From contig ONUF01000027.1 in assembly GCA_900321005.1 (NCBI GenBank), forward strand, positions 1 through 35,149: DNA of 35,149 nt, given 5' to 3'. Under the pieces are notes generated by a model, which was not told the DNA's origin, searched no databases, and was given only the letters and a program-made list of their open reading frames with translations. The position numbers were made by a program, and so were the translations under genes. Positions 14,376 to 23,647 of this stretch are shown piece by piece. The DNA comes from an uncultured Bacteroidales bacterium. GTDB taxonomy: Bacteria; Bacteroidota; Bacteroidia; Bacteroidales; Paludibacteraceae. The stretch's first letter is position 1, and every line of letters begins with the position of its first letter.

Positions 14376-15708
14376 CTATTAGTTTGAGCAATTGCTCGAC
14401 GGCTTCTTCCTGCGGGATGTTCTTCAGAACGCATTCCTTGCCTTTGTAGAGCGACACGCGGTCACGACCTGCGCCTACATAGCCGTAGTCAGCATCGGCC
14501 ATCTCACCCGGACCGTTGACGATACAACCCATGATGGCGATCTTCAGGCCCGTCAGATGCCCCGTAGCCGCTTTGACCTTACGGATCGTCTCCTCGAGGT
14601 TAAAGAGCGTACGACCGCAGCTCGGGCATGAGATATACTCGGTCTTGTAGATACGCACGCGCGCGGCCTGCAGAATATCCTTGCTCAGGAAATTGAGTTT
14701 GTTCTCCGTGAAGTGCGGGTTGACGAGCGTCAGTTCCGTGGCCTTGAATTCCCACAGCAGACGACCGCACTCGGCCGCCGCTTGCAGGGCGAATGTCTCC
14801 CACTCTTCTTCGTAACTCGTATAGCGAATCTCTGCGTTGCCGCCGATATTATCCAGCACTTCGGCCGTCACCGAGCCGTCATAACGAATGGAGTCCTCGT
14901 CCGCGAAATAGTTCACGAGTTCCTGCGCCACCGGTATCTCATTCTCAGGCGGTTCACTCAGGCTCACGCGGATCGTGTCGCCTACGCCTTCGGCGAGCAA
15001 CGCACCGATACCTACGGCCGACTTGATACGCCCGTCCTCGCCTTCGCCCGCTTCGGTCACACCGAGGTGCAAGGGGAAGGCCATGTGCTCTTTGTGCATC
15101 GTCTTCACGAGCAGGCGCACGGTCTCGACCATGACGCGGGTGTTGGAAGCCTTGACGGAGATGACGATGTTCTCAAACTCCTCGTCCACGGCGATGCGGA
15201 GAAACTCCATCACGGACTCTACCATGCCTAGCGGCGTGTCGCCGTACTTGTCCATCATCCGCTCGCTGAGCGAACCGTGGTTCACGCCGATACGGATGGC
15301 TGTCTCATGTTCGCGGCAGAGGTCCAAGAGATGCGTGAAACGCTCGCGGATCTTTGATGGGTCTTTGCAGTAGTTACCCGGGTTGATACGCACCGCTTCG
15401 ACCACTTGGGCCGCAGCGTCCGCCACGTCGGCTTGGAAATGTACATCCGCGACGAGCGGCACAGCCGTCAGGACCTGGGCATGTATCTCGCGCAACGACT
15501 CCACTTCGCGGAGACCTTGCGTCGTAAACCGCAGCAGTTCCGTTCCTGCCTCGATACAACGACGCGCCTGGTTCACCGAACCGTCGATATCGTTGGTGTC
15601 GGTGTTCGCCATCGTCTGCACGCGGATGGGATAGTCAGAACCCAAAAAGATGTTTCCCACTTGTACATTCGTGGTCTTTCTGCGGTTATAATTCAATTTT
15701 ATTTCCAT
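14362..15708 (-). CDS. ispG: 4-hydroxy-3-methylbut-2-enyl diphosphate synthase, compact form
   Basis: A 448-residue IspG/GcpE, the [4Fe-4S] enzyme of the MEP isoprenoid pathway that makes HMBPP. The N-terminal TIM barrel (IRVQTMANTDTNDIDGSV, LVADVHFQADVA, AVRINPGNY, IRIGVNHGSLSERM) and the C-terminal cluster domain (CPSCGRTLFNLEE near 361 and IMGCIVNGPGEMADADYG near 394) are intact, giving the three cluster cysteines. Bacteroidetes and plant enzymes normally carry a large middle domain and exceed 600 residues; here the insert is only about 80 residues (roughly 265-345). It heads the transcription unit with pfp. A small GGGCA/TGCCC hairpin (15715-15727) lies just before the start codon. Confidence 0.93.
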   Translation of the reverse strand: MEIKLNYNRRKTTNVQVGNIFLGSDYPIRVQTMANTDTNDIDGSVNQARRCIEAGTELLRFTTQGLREVESLREIHAQVLTAVPLVADVHFQADVADAAAQVVEAVRINPGNYCKDPSKIRERFTHLLDLCREHETAIRIGVNHGSLSERMMDKYGDTPLGMVESVMEFLRIAVDEEFENIVISVKASNTRVMVETVRLLVKTMHKEHMAFPLHLGVTEAGEGEDGRIKSAVGIGALLAEGVGDTIRVSLSEPPENEIPVAQELVNYFADEDSIRYDGSVTAEVLDNIGGNAEIRYTSYEEEWETFALQAAAECGRLLWEFKATELTLVNPHFTENKLNFLSKDILQAARVRIYKTEYISCPSCGRTLFNLEETIRKVKAATGHLTGLKIAIMGCIVNGPGEMADADYGYVGAGRDRVSLYKGKECVLKNIPQEEAVEQLLKLIENDK

Positions 15709-15746
15709 AAATGGTGGGCAAAATGCCCTAAAATGTTATTTTTCTT

Positions 15747-15789
15747 CAAAAAAATTTGGTCAATTCAAAAATTTGTAGTACCTTTGCAC
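15747..15789 (+). promoter_or_regulatory. Extended promoter of tRNA-Lys
   Basis: The -33 TTG (15756-15758) and -7 TACCTTTG (15779-15786) have the 23-nt spacing seen elsewhere. All 43 bp, except for two bases inside the -7 box, are identical to the promoter of rplU on the other strand at 24091-24133. The predicted start site is near 15793. Confidence 0.8.
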
Positions 15790-15811
15790 CCGCTTTTGCA
15801 AAAAAGCCGGA

Positions 15812-15884
15812 GAATCAGTAGCTCAGCAGGTAGAGCACATCCCTTTTAAGGATGGGGTCCTGGGTTCGAGCCCCAGCTGGTTCA
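15812..15884 (+). tRNA. tRNA-Lys (anticodon TTT)
   Basis: The cloverleaf folds fully. The acceptor stem GAATCAG pairs with CTGGTTC, the D stem GCTC with GAGC, the anticodon stem CATCC with GGATG around the loop CTTTTAA, and the T stem CTGGG with CCCAG around TTCGAGC. The anticodon is TTT. The 3' CCA is not encoded (discriminator A followed by CAA). Confidence 0.97.
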
Positions 15885-15885
15885 C

Positions 15886-15918
15886 AAGGGAGACGAGGCA
15901 ACTCGCCTCCCTTCTTTT
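15886..15918 (+). terminator. Rho-independent terminator of tRNA-Lys
   Basis: AAGGGAG-a-CGAG (15886-15897) pairs with CTCG-c-CTCCCTT (15902-15913) around a GCAA loop, with one mismatch, and is followed by CTTTT. It begins 1 bp after the tRNA and ends before the leuS stop codon, so it also separates two convergent units. Confidence 0.85.
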
Positions 15919-15927
15919 ATCCAGCCA

Positions 15928-18681
15928 TTATACCACGATATTCACGATACGTCCGGGTACTACGATGACGCGCTTGGGTTGTCCTCCGTTGAGGTACTTA
16001 GCGGTCTCTTCGGACGCCATCACGAGTTTCTCCACTTCTTCCTTCGGCGTGTCCTTCGGGCACTCGAGCGTGAAGCGCACTTTGCCGTTGAACTGAACCG
16101 GGTATTTCTGCGTGTCCTCTACAAGATACGACTCGTCGCACTCGGGCCATGCGGCATCCACGACGAACGATGCATTGCCGCAGCGATGCCACATCTCTTC
16201 TGCGAGGTGCGGAGCGTACGGTGCGATCAATACGGCGAACTGCTCGAGTATCGCGCGCTTGTTGCACTTCAATGCCGATAACTCGTTCTGCGCGATCATG
16301 AAGGCAGGAATGGAGGTGTTGAACGAGAAGTTCTCGATATCCCACGTGATCTTCTTGATTAACTTATGCAAGCTGCGCAGCTCCTCTTTCGTCGGCTGCT
16401 CATCCACGATATTCTCGTACATGTTCCACAGACGTTTGAGGAAACGATGCACACCGTCGATACCGTTGGTGTCCCAAGGCTTACTCATCTCTAACGGACC
16501 GAGGAACATCTCATAGAGACGTAAGGTATCCGCACCGAACTTCGCAATCACGTCGTCCGGGTTCACTACGTTGAACATCGACTTACTCATCTTCTCTACC
16601 GCCCAGCCGCAGATATACTGCTTCGGACCGGCGAGGTACGGATTGTCCTCGATGGTGGTGCCGTCGGCAAAGACGAACTGCGCGTTCTTGAACTCCGGCA
16701 TCCAGTTGCGGAAAGCCGTGATGTCCAGCACATCGTTGTTCACCAGGTTCACATTCACGTGAATCGGCTGCACTTTATCCTTGTACTCGGGATTGTCGAT
16801 GAGGTTATAGGAGATATAGAGGTTGCCCGTCGCTCCTTCGCCGATATAGCGATAAACGAAGTTCGAGCGGCCCTGAATCATACCCTGATTGATAAGTTTC
16901 TTGAACGGCTCGTCTTCGCAGATATAGCCGAGGTCATAGAGGAACTTATTCCAGAAACGGGAATAGATCAAGTGTCCCGTCGCATGTTCGCTACCGCCGA
17001 GATACAGATCCACTTGACGCCAGTACGCATTGGCCGCTTTGCCCACGAGCGCCTCGTCGTTATGGTTGTCCATATAACGGAGATAATACGCCGACGAACC
17101 CGCAAAGCCCGGCATGGTGCAGAGCTCCAGCGGATAGCCCTTGTAGGTCCAGTTCTTGGCATTGCCCAACGGCGGACGACCGTCCGAAGTAGGCTTGAAA
17201 TCCGAAACCTCCGGCAAGGTCAACGGCAGATCTTTCTCATCCACCGTGTAAGGCATCTCGTCTTTATAGTAGATCGGGAAGGGTTCGCCCCAGTAACGCT
17301 GACGACTGAAGATGGCGTCGCGCAGACGGTAGTTCACTTTCACGCGACCGATGCCGGTGTTGGTGATATACTCCTTCATCGCCTGAATGGCTTCTTTCAC
17401 TTCCATGCCATCCAAGAATCCGGAATTGATCATCTTACCTTCCTTCGCATCAAACGACTCTTCGCTCACGTCCGCGCCCTCAATCAGCGGAATGATCGGC
17501 AGATTGAAATGTTTCGCGAATGCGTAGTCACGGCTGTCGTGCGCCGGCACGGCCATGATCGCACCTGTGCCGTAGCCCGCGAGCACATAATCGGAGATAT
17601 AAATAGGTATCTCGCCTTGCGTGAGCGGATTGATGGCGTACGAACCCGTGAATACACCCGTGACGCGCCGGTCCGCGATGCGCTCGCGCTCCGTGCGGTG
17701 CTTCACCCAAGCGAGGTACTCCTCCACTTCGGCTTTATGCTCGTCCGTCACTACGCGCGTAACGTACTCGCTCTCCGGCGCTAACACCATGAAGGTGACG
17801 CCGAAAATCGTATCCGCACGGGTGGTGAAGATCGTGAAGGGTTCGTCCTGGCCCTTGATGGCGAATTGCATCTCTGCGCCTTCGCTGCGACCGATCCAGT
17901 TGCGCTGGGTCTCTTTCAGACTCTCCGTCCAATCCAATCGTTCCAGGCCCTCTAACAGACGACCGGCGTACGCACTCACGCGCAGGCACCACTGCCGCAT
18001 CACGCGTTGCTCCACGGGATAACCGCCGCGGACGGAAAGACCTTCCGATACCTCATCGTTCGCGAGCACCGTGCCGAGTTGCGGGCACCAGTTGACCTTC
18101 GTGTCGGCGAGGTATGCGATGCGGTAGTTCATCAGTCGCTCCTGCTGCTCTTTCTCCGTCATCGTCGCCCATTTCGGGTCGTTGGTCTCCCACTCTGCGA
18201 TGAGTTGAGAGATCGGTTGCGCCTTCTGGGTCTTGGGATCGAAATAGCTGTTGAACATCTGCACAAACGCCCACTGCGTCCATTTATAGAACGCCGGATC
18301 GCAGGTACGCACTTCGCGGTTCCAGTCGTAGCAGAAACCGATCTTCTTCAACTGGCTGATGTAGCGGTCGATGTTCTCGAAGGTCGTCTTCTCGGGGTGT
18401 TGGCCTGTCTGAATAGCGTACTGCTCAGCCGGCAGACCGTAGCTGTCAAAACCCATCGGATGCAGCACGTTAAAGCCCTTCAACCGTTTGTAACGGCTGT
18501 AAATATCGCTGGCAATATAGCCTAACGGGTGACCGACGTGCAGACCCGCTCCCGAAGGATAAGGGAACATGTCCAACACATAGTAGTGCGGCTTGTCGGA
18601 TTTGTTCGGCACCTTATAGATGTCCGCTTTCTCCCACTCCGCTTGCCACTTTTGCTCTATGTCATTAAAATTGTAATCCAT
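15928..18681 (-). CDS. leuS: Leucyl-tRNA synthetase
   Basis: A 917-residue class I synthetase that charges tRNA-Leu. The HIGH motif is in [15 protein letters not shown] (near residue 50) and the KMSKS motif in [16 protein letters not shown] (near residue 697). The CP1 editing domain is present ([17 protein letters not shown] and [20 protein letters not shown]). A stretch near 590-680 ([17 protein letters not shown] to [15 protein letters not shown]) precedes KMSKS and is typical of Bacteroidetes LeuRS. Length is near normal. The start codon lies 3 bp after the transketolase stop, so the two genes are cotranscribed. Confidence 0.97.
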   Translation of the reverse strand: MDYNFNDIEQKWQAEWEKADIYKVPNKSDKPHYYVLDMFPYPSGAGLHVGHPLGYIASDIYSRYKRLKGFNVLHPMGFDSYGLPAEQYAIQTGQHPEKTTFENIDRYISQLKKIGFCYDWNREVRTCDPAFYKWTQWAFVQMFNSYFDPKTQKAQPISQLIAEWETNDPKWATMTEKEQQERLMNYRIAYLADTKVNWCPQLGTVLANDEVSEGLSVRGGYPVEQRVMRQWCLRVSAYAGRLLEGLERLDWTESLKETQRNWIGRSEGAEMQFAIKGQDEPFTIFTTRADTIFGVTFMVLAPESEYVTRVVTDEHKAEVEEYLAWVKHRTERERIADRRVTGVFTGSYAINPLTQGEIPIYISDYVLAGYGTGAIMAVPAHDSRDYAFAKHFNLPIIPLIEGADVSEESFDAKEGKMINSGFLDGMEVKEAIQAMKEYITNTGIGRVKVNYRLRDAIFSRQRYWGEPFPIYYKDEMPYTVDEKDLPLTLPEVSDFKPTSDGRPPLGNAKNWTYKGYPLELCTMPGFAGSSAYYLRYMDNHNDEALVGKAANAYWRQVDLYLGGSEHATGHLIYSRFWNKFLYDLGYICEDEPFKKLINQGMIQGRSNFVYRYIGEGATGNLYISYNLIDNPEYKDKVQPIHVNVNLVNNDVLDITAFRNWMPEFKNAQFVFADGTTIEDNPYLAGPKQYICGWAVEKMSKSMFNVVNPDDVIAKFGADTLRLYEMFLGPLEMSKPWDTNGIDGVHRFLKRLWNMYENIVDEQPTKEELRSLHKLIKKITWDIENFSFNTSIPAFMIAQNELSALKCNKRAILEQFAVLIAPYAPHLAEEMWHRCGNASFVVDAAWPECDESYLVEDTQKYPVQFNGKVRFTLECPKDTPKEEVEKLVMASEETAKYLNGGQPKRVIVVPGRIVNIVV

Positions 18682-18684
18682 TAA

Positions 18685-20694
18685 TTATAAGAGTTTTTTA
18701 ACTTGCTCATATACGTTTTGTGCCGTGAAGCCGAGTTTTTCGTCGAGGACTTTGTAAGGTGCGCTGAAACCGAAGGAGTTGAGACCCCAAATAGCGCCGT
18801 TTTCGCCCACGAGGGATTCGAGGGTGCACGGAAGACCTGCGGTCATACCGAAACGCTTGATACCCTTCGGCAGCACTTCGTCCTGGTATTTCTTGTCCTG
18901 CTCGCGAAAACGGCCTTCGGACGGAACGCTGACAATCTGCAAGCGGATACCCTCTGCGCGCAGCAGTTCTGCACCGGCCAGAAGCGTCGAGACCTCGGAA
19001 CCGGAAGCCAGCAGCACGATCTGCGGGTTCTCGTCTTTCGAAACGATATACGCACCTTTGCGGAAACCATCGAGGTTCACGTTGGGCACCGGCGCGATAT
19101 CCTGACGACTCAGGATGAGTGCGGTCGGGGTCTCGGTATTCTCGAGCGCTGCACGCCAAGCGAGGGTGGTCTCTTCGGCGTCCGCGGGACGAACCACGAG
19201 CATTGATGGTTTGCCGTGGTGGTTATGCAGTTTCTCCATCAGACGGATCTGCGCTTCTTGCTCAACCGGTTCGTGCGTCGGACCGTCTTCGCCTACGCGG
19301 AACGCATCGTGGCTCCATATGAACTTCACCGGCAACTCCATGAGGGCGGCCATACGTACCGCGGGTTTCATGTAATCGCTGAACACGAAGAAGGTACCGC
19401 AAGCGGGGATGATACCGCCGTGCAGCGCCATACCAATCATCACGCAAGCCATGGTGAGTTCGCTCACACCGGCCTGCAGGAACTGACCGCTGAAATCACC
19501 CTTCTTGAGGGCATGGGTCTTCTTGAGGAAACCGTCCGTCTTATCGGAGTTGGAAAGGTCAGCCGAAGAAACAATCATGTTGCCTACATTCTCTGCGAGG
19601 AAACTGAGCACTTTTCCGCTGGCGTTACGCGTAGCGTCGCCCGGTTTCTGCTCAATCAGGCTCCAGTCCACACAAGGCGTCTCGCCTGCCATGAAGGTCT
19701 CATATTCGTTGGCTGCCACGGGATTAGCCTGTGCCCACTCGTGGTAAGCGACATATTTCTTATTCGCAATCTCGCGCAGTTCAATCGCGCGCTCTTCGTA
19801 CAGCTTCGCTACCTCCGGGAAGATCTGGAACGGATTCGTCGGATCACCGCCGAGGTGCTCAATGGTCTTTTCGAACGAAGCGCCGGCTTTGCTCAACGGC
19901 GCACCGTGGGTCGAGCACTTGCCTTCCCAGTTAGCGCCTTCTGCCGTCACGCAGCCTTTACCCATTGTCGTATGACCGATAATGATGGACGGACGGGATT
20001 TCTCTGCTTTCGCCTTGATGATCGCTTCGCGGATGGCGTCTGGATCATTGCCCGGAATCTCCTGTACGTACCATCCCCATGCGTTGTATTTGGCAGCCAC
20101 ATCTTCCGAAGTCACCTCGCCGCAGCCCGTCGAGAGCTGGATAGTGTTCGAGTCATAGAACATGACGAGGTTGTCCAGACCAAGGTGTCCCGCCAGACGG
20201 CCTGCGCCCTGCGAGATCTCTTCCTGTACACCACCGTCGGAGATGAAGGCGTAAATCGTCGGGTTATGGATAGCACCGAAACGCTGGTTGAACCACTTGG
20301 CTGCGATCGCTGCACCGACAGCGAAGGTATGACCTTGACCGAGCGGACCGGAAGTGTTCTCAATCATTCGCTCAATCTCGCGCTCGGGGTGACCGGGCGT
20401 CACACTACCCCACTGACGCAGGTTCTGCAGGTCTTCGAGGGTGAACTTACCCGCCAGACAAAGTTGGGCATATAGCATCGGAGCCATGTGACCCGGATCC
20501 AAGAAGAAACGGTCGCGTGCTTCCCAACCCGGGTTCTCCGGATCGTATTCAAGGAACTCGCTAAAGAGGACATTGATGAAGTCTGCGCCGCCCATCGCGC
20601 CGCCCGGGTGACCACTTTTAGCTTTCTCTACTGCTGCTGCAGCCAAGATACGGATGTTATCCGCTGCACGATTCAAAAGTTGTGTCTTGTTCAT
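18685..20694 (-). CDS. tkt: Transketolase
   Basis: A 669-residue thiamine-diphosphate enzyme of the non-oxidative pentose phosphate pathway, transferring two-carbon ketol units between sugar phosphates. Conserved features are SGHPGGAMGGADF at the N-terminus, GHTFAVGAAIAAKW, the cofactor motif beginning SDGGVQEEIS, the catalytic EDGPTHEPVEQ segment of the middle domain, and GHTTMGKGCVTAEG. Length is full. It lies between a DUF6048-like gene (22 bp upstream) and leuS (3 bp downstream) in one minus-strand unit, a household operon without an obvious functional link. Confidence 0.97.
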   Translation of the reverse strand: MNKTQLLNRAADNIRILAAAAVEKAKSGHPGGAMGGADFINVLFSEFLEYDPENPGWEARDRFFLDPGHMAPMLYAQLCLAGKFTLEDLQNLRQWGSVTPGHPEREIERMIENTSGPLGQGHTFAVGAAIAAKWFNQRFGAIHNPTIYAFISDGGVQEEISQGAGRLAGHLGLDNLVMFYDSNTIQLSTGCGEVTSEDVAAKYNAWGWYVQEIPGNDPDAIREAIIKAKAEKSRPSIIIGHTTMGKGCVTAEGANWEGKCSTHGAPLSKAGASFEKTIEHLGGDPTNPFQIFPEVAKLYEERAIELREIANKKYVAYHEWAQANPVAANEYETFMAGETPCVDWSLIEQKPGDATRNASGKVLSFLAENVGNMIVSSADLSNSDKTDGFLKKTHALKKGDFSGQFLQAGVSELTMACVMIGMALHGGIIPACGTFFVFSDYMKPAVRMAALMELPVKFIWSHDAFRVGEDGPTHEPVEQEAQIRLMEKLHNHHGKPSMLVVRPADAEETTLAWRAALENTETPTALILSRQDIAPVPNVNLDGFRKGAYIVSKDENPQIVLLASGSEVSTLLAGAELLRAEGIRLQIVSVPSEGRFREQDKKYQDEVLPKGIKRFGMTAGLPCTLESLVGENGAIWGLNSFGFSAPYKVLDEKLGFTAQNVYEQVKKLL

Positions 20695-20716
20695 GATAAC
20701 TGTTTTTTATATTGTT

Positions 20717-21439
20717 TTAAAATTTCCATCCTAAATGGTAACTCGCGCCCCAGCCCATGTTACTTCGATGCCCGAAGCCGGGAATATATATCGGTCCCAT
20801 CTCTGCGGCGGTGAGGTTCTCGGCCTCGCGGGTGAACAAGATCTTAAACCGTCCCATCCAACCCATGTAAAACGCCGTGTTCTTCACCTTCGCGATTTCC
20901 ACCTGACAACCCGCCACGATCTCTCCCCAACAATCCACCTTACGCGGCTGGAAGCATGTGCCTACGCGTACGCCGATGAGCAGCGCGTGCGGCGAACCCG
21001 GGTTGCGCTTGAGCGGGTGGATGTCCGCACCCGCGCGAAAAAAGCCGCCATGTGCGTTATAAAAGATACTGTCTCCCTGTTGCATCTGCCCGCCGGCATA
21101 ACCTACCTCTAAGGTCGGGTAGAAACGATTCGCTAACCGCACATTGACCGCCAGTTCGTAGTGCTGTATCGTCCAATGACTCAATCCGCTCACGAGCACC
21201 GGTGAGAGGATGTCGAGTTTGACGGTCGTTCCCTGATATATCTCTTTGCGCTCCTTGCGCGCGATAGCCAACTCCGCAGAGTCTTCCGAGGCCATGATGA
21301 TCGTGTCGATAACCACCACGACATTCGTGTCGGCAGGCAATGCCTCCGTCTCGGTCGCTTGCACGATCGCCTGTTGCGCAAAAGCCGCTATGCTCAGCAG
21401 CAACGCGAGAACGATATTACATAAGCGTCTTCGCTTCAT
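20717..21439 (-). CDS. DUF6048-like predicted outer-membrane protein
   Basis: A 240-residue protein with a signal peptide (MKRRRLCNIVLALLLSIAAFAQ), a short polar linker, then beta-strand-like segments such as YELAVNVRLANRFYPTLEVG, FFRAGADIHPLKR, HALLIGVRVGTCF and YMGWMGRFKILF. It ends in aromatic ASYHLGWKF, which suits insertion by the Bam machinery. This matches, from memory, the DUF6048 family of Bacteroidales. GMGPIYIPGFG-like features near the end (AAEMGPIYIPGFGHRSN) appear conserved. Function is unknown. The start lies 23 bp inside the upstream one-TM gene. Confidence 0.7.
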   Translation of the reverse strand: MKRRRLCNIVLALLLSIAAFAQQAIVQATETEALPADTNVVVVIDTIIMASEDSAELAIARKERKEIYQGTTVKLDILSPVLVSGLSHWTIQHYELAVNVRLANRFYPTLEVGYAGGQMQQGDSIFYNAHGGFFRAGADIHPLKRNPGSPHALLIGVRVGTCFQPRKVDCWGEIVAGCQVEIAKVKNTAFYMGWMGRFKILFTREAENLTAAEMGPIYIPGFGHRSNMGWGASYHLGWKF

Positions 21440-21953
21440 TCTTCAGCTCCTCCAGCGCCTTCTCGGCCGGAGTCGTTCCGTTCGATGAATAAGCCTTGAG
21501 CATGGTAGTGGCAAATACCTGAGCATTCGCGTCGGGCGGTATCTGCGCACTCATCGCGATAATAAAGGTCGCCATCTGATCGCGTGCGTTGATAATGAGG
21601 TCCCACACCTCCGCGCTCACGTACACCTGCTGACTCTGGTTATGGTCGTACTCCGCGCGCAAGGTCTGCAACAGATATTGCTGCAACTGCGGCACAGACC
21701 ACGTCGCCAAGGCCGTCGGATCTTGGTCCTTCAACTCCATAAGCATATGCTCGGGCGTCGTACGCTCGAGTAGCAACGCCAGGCGCTCGTACGCGCGTAA
21801 GCGAATCGGCGAGATAGTCTTCTGACTCTCACGTTTCAACTCCCACTGGCGCTTTTTCTCTTCGTTACGGAAAGAGGAGTACTGGATCAACCAGAACCCG
21901 AAAATCATCACTACGATGATCAGAATAAGTAACAGAATATACGTTGTATTCAT
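21417..21953 (-). CDS. Conserved one-TM protein of Bacteroidales (DUF7935-like)
   Basis: A 178-residue protein with a single N-terminal membrane helix (MNTTYILLLILIIVVMIFGFWLIQ), a charged coil (FRNEEKKRQWELKRESQKT), and a soluble helical domain containing PIRLRAYERLALLLERTTPE, AEYDHNQSQQVYVSAEVWDL and a helical C-terminus. The ATG at 21953 is chosen because it opens the helix and follows the promoter; the longer frame reaching 22217 runs back through serS. It appears to be the first gene of the unit with the DUF6048-like gene, tkt and leuS. I recall this family as widespread and uncharacterised in Bacteroidales. Confidence 0.75.
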   Translation of the reverse strand: MNTTYILLLILIIVVMIFGFWLIQYSSFRNEEKKRQWELKRESQKTISPIRLRAYERLALLLERTTPEHMLMELKDQDPTALATWSVPQLQQYLLQTLRAEYDHNQSQQVYVSAEVWDLIINARDQMATFIIAMSAQIPPDANAQVFATTMLKAYSSNGTTPAEKALEELKNEAKTLM

Positions 21954-21976
21954 AGCACACTTTGCCAAAATCGCGG

Positions 21977-22007
21977 CAAAGGTAATAAAAAAAATTGACA
22001 TACACAA
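21977..22007 (-). promoter_or_regulatory. Promoter of the one-TM/DUF6048/tkt/leuS unit
   Basis: TTGTGTAT (22007-22000) and TACCTTTG (21984-21977) on the minus strand, 23 nt apart. The -33 box lies within the serS terminator hairpin. Confidence 0.75.
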
Positions 22008-22018
22008 GAGTGTATGCC
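21987..22018 (-). terminator. Rho-independent terminator of the rplU-rpmA-serS unit
   Basis: On the minus strand GGCATACAC pairs with GTGTATGTC (one G-T pair) around a TCTT loop (22018-21997). It is followed by AATTTTTTTT (21996-21987). It lies about 25 bp after the serS stop and overlaps the next promoter. Confidence 0.8.
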
Positions 22019-22042
22019 AAAATTTCTTCTTTTTTTCGCAAA

Positions 22043-23366
22043 TCAGCGTATCATATCGTCGCCGAAGAACGGTTGCAGGGCCTTCGGGATGCGGATACCT
22101 TCCTCGCATTGGTTGTTCTCGAGAAGAGCAGCCACGATGCGCGGGAGAGCCAGCGCAGAACCGTTGAGGGTGTGGCAGAGCACCACTTTCTTGTCCTCTG
22201 CACGGCGGTAACGGCACTTCAGACGATTGGCCTGATAGGTGTCGAAATTACTCGTCGAACTAACCTCCAGCCAGCGGTGTTGTGCCTCGCTGTACACCTC
22301 GAAGTCGTAGCACAGCGCCGCCGTGAAACTCATATCGCCGCCGGAGAGGCGAAGGATACGATACGGCAGTTCGAGTTTCTGCAACAGACCTTCTACGTGC
22401 TCGAGCATCTCCTTATGCGAAGCATCGGAATGCTCCGGCGTGTCAATACGCACGATCTCGATCTTCGAGAACTCGTGCAGACGGTTCAGACCGCGCACAT
22501 CCTTGCCGTACGAACCTGCCTCGCGACGGAAACACTCCGTGTACGCGCAGTTCTTGATAGGCAGCTCTTTCTCGTCGATGATTACGTCGCGGTAGATATT
22601 GGTCACCGGCACCTCCGCCGTCGGAATGAGATAGAGGTCATCCACTTCGCAGTGGTACATCTGTCCCTCTTTGTCAGGCAGCTGGCCTGTTCCGTAACCC
22701 GAAGCGGCGTTGACTACCGTCGGCGGCATGATCTCCGTATAACCGGCCTTATTCGCTTCCGCAAGGAAGAAATTGATGAGAGCACGTTGGAGACGTGCGC
22801 CTTGACCGATATACACGGGGAATCCTGCACCCGAGATCTTCACACCGAGATCGAAGTCGATGAGGTTGTATTTCTTCGCGAGTTCCCAGTGCGGAAGCTT
22901 TGCTTCGTCGTTATTCACCTCGCCGACCCATGTGCCGACGGTGTCGCCGCCATGATGGGGAACGTTGGATTTAACGACCAAGTTATCTTCCGCTGCTGCA
23001 CCTTCCGGCACGATGTCGTAAGGTACATTCGGGATGGTGAGCAGCAGTTTGGTCTGTGCCTCTTCCGCCTCACTCATCTTCGCGTCGAATTCGGCTATCT
23101 GCGCTTTGAGAGCACCGGTCTGCGCTTTCGCCTCTTCGGCCTTCTCCCTTTCGCCTTTCGCCATTAACATGCCGATAGACTTACTGATCTGATTCATCTG
23201 CGCAGCGGCAGCGTCTTTGGCTTGCTGTGCGGACTTGCGCTCCCCATCCAGACGAAGCACTTCGTCAATTGCCTCTTGGGCGCCTGAGAAGTGCTTCTTG
23301 TTTAGACCGGCAATGACTTTCGCCTTGTCGTCGTAAATCTGTGTAAATCTGTTTTAATGTTAACAT
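22043..23366 (-). CDS. serS: Seryl-tRNA synthetase, frameshifted near the start by a 10-bp duplication
   Basis: The body is a complete class II SerRS that charges tRNA-Ser: N-terminal coiled coil, TECFRREAGSYGKDVRGLNR with LHEFSKIEIVRI (motif 2), and ALALPRIVAALLENNQ (motif 3). The natural ATG at 23366 opens MLTLKQIY, but the next bases repeat a 10-bp unit (GTAAATCTGT on the plus strand, 23333-23342 and 23343-23352). This throws the frame. Deleting one copy restores MLTLKQIYDDKAKVIAGL and a normal 437-residue enzyme. As given, the first usable in-frame start is a GTG at 23260, losing about 35 residues of the tRNA-binding arm. As an essential gene it must be expressed somehow, or the sequence contains an error. 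The ATG sits 2 bp after rpmA. Confidence 0.92.
23333..23352. repeat. 10-bp tandem duplication in serS
   Basis: GTAAATCTGT occurs twice in direct succession with no mismatch, in codons 7 to 14 of serS. Confidence 0.95.
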
Positions 23367-23368
23367 AC

Positions 23369-23629
23369 TTACGCCTCTACCGGTTGGATGGAAACGTACG
23401 ATTTGTTGTCGCGTTTCTTGCGGAACGTTACGATTCCGTCGCAGAGAGCGAACAAAGTGTGGTCGCTACCCATACCCATGTTTTCACCCGGGTTGTGTAC
23501 GGTACCACGCTGACGTACGATAATGTTACCTGCCTTTGCGAATTGACCACCAAAGATCTTCACGCCAAGACGTTTGCTTTCTGATTCACGGCCGTTCTTT
23601 GAACTACCGACACCTTTCTTGTGAGCCAT
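23369..23629 (-). CDS. rpmA: 50S ribosomal protein bL27
   Basis: An 86-residue protein matching bL27: [40 protein letters not shown], and [20 protein letters not shown]. The N-terminus begins directly with the mature AHKKG sequence, so there is no cleavable leader of the Firmicutes type. It binds near the peptidyl-transferase centre and tRNA CCA ends. It lies 18 bp after rplU and 2 bp before the serS ATG, in a typical rplU-rpmA pair with serS as third gene. Confidence 0.97.
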   Translation of the reverse strand: MAHKKGVGSSKNGRESESKRLGVKIFGGQFAKAGNIIVRQRGTVHNPGENMGMGSDHTLFALCDGIVTFRKKRDNKSYVSIQPVEA

Positions 23630-23647
23630 ACTGGTTGTCCTTTCTTT

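Noticed and set aside
15709-15746. Promoter for ispG directly upstream of its start
   Set aside because: No TAnnTTTG box with a -33 partner is visible on the minus strand; only a small hairpin is present, so the ispG promoter remains unassigned.
16759-17784. 341-codon plus-strand frame opposite leuS
   Set aside because: Shadow frame; composition is that of the reverse complement of a synthetase.
19216-20475. 419-codon plus-strand frame opposite transketolase
   Set aside because: Shadow frame; transketolase on the other strand is certain.
21954-22217. Long N-terminal extension of the one-TM protein gene
   Set aside because: It would start inside serS and read through a terminator and a promoter; the membrane helix starts at the ATG at 21953.
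21995-23167. 390-codon plus-strand frame opposite serS
   Set aside because: Shadow frame that also begins inside the serS terminator.
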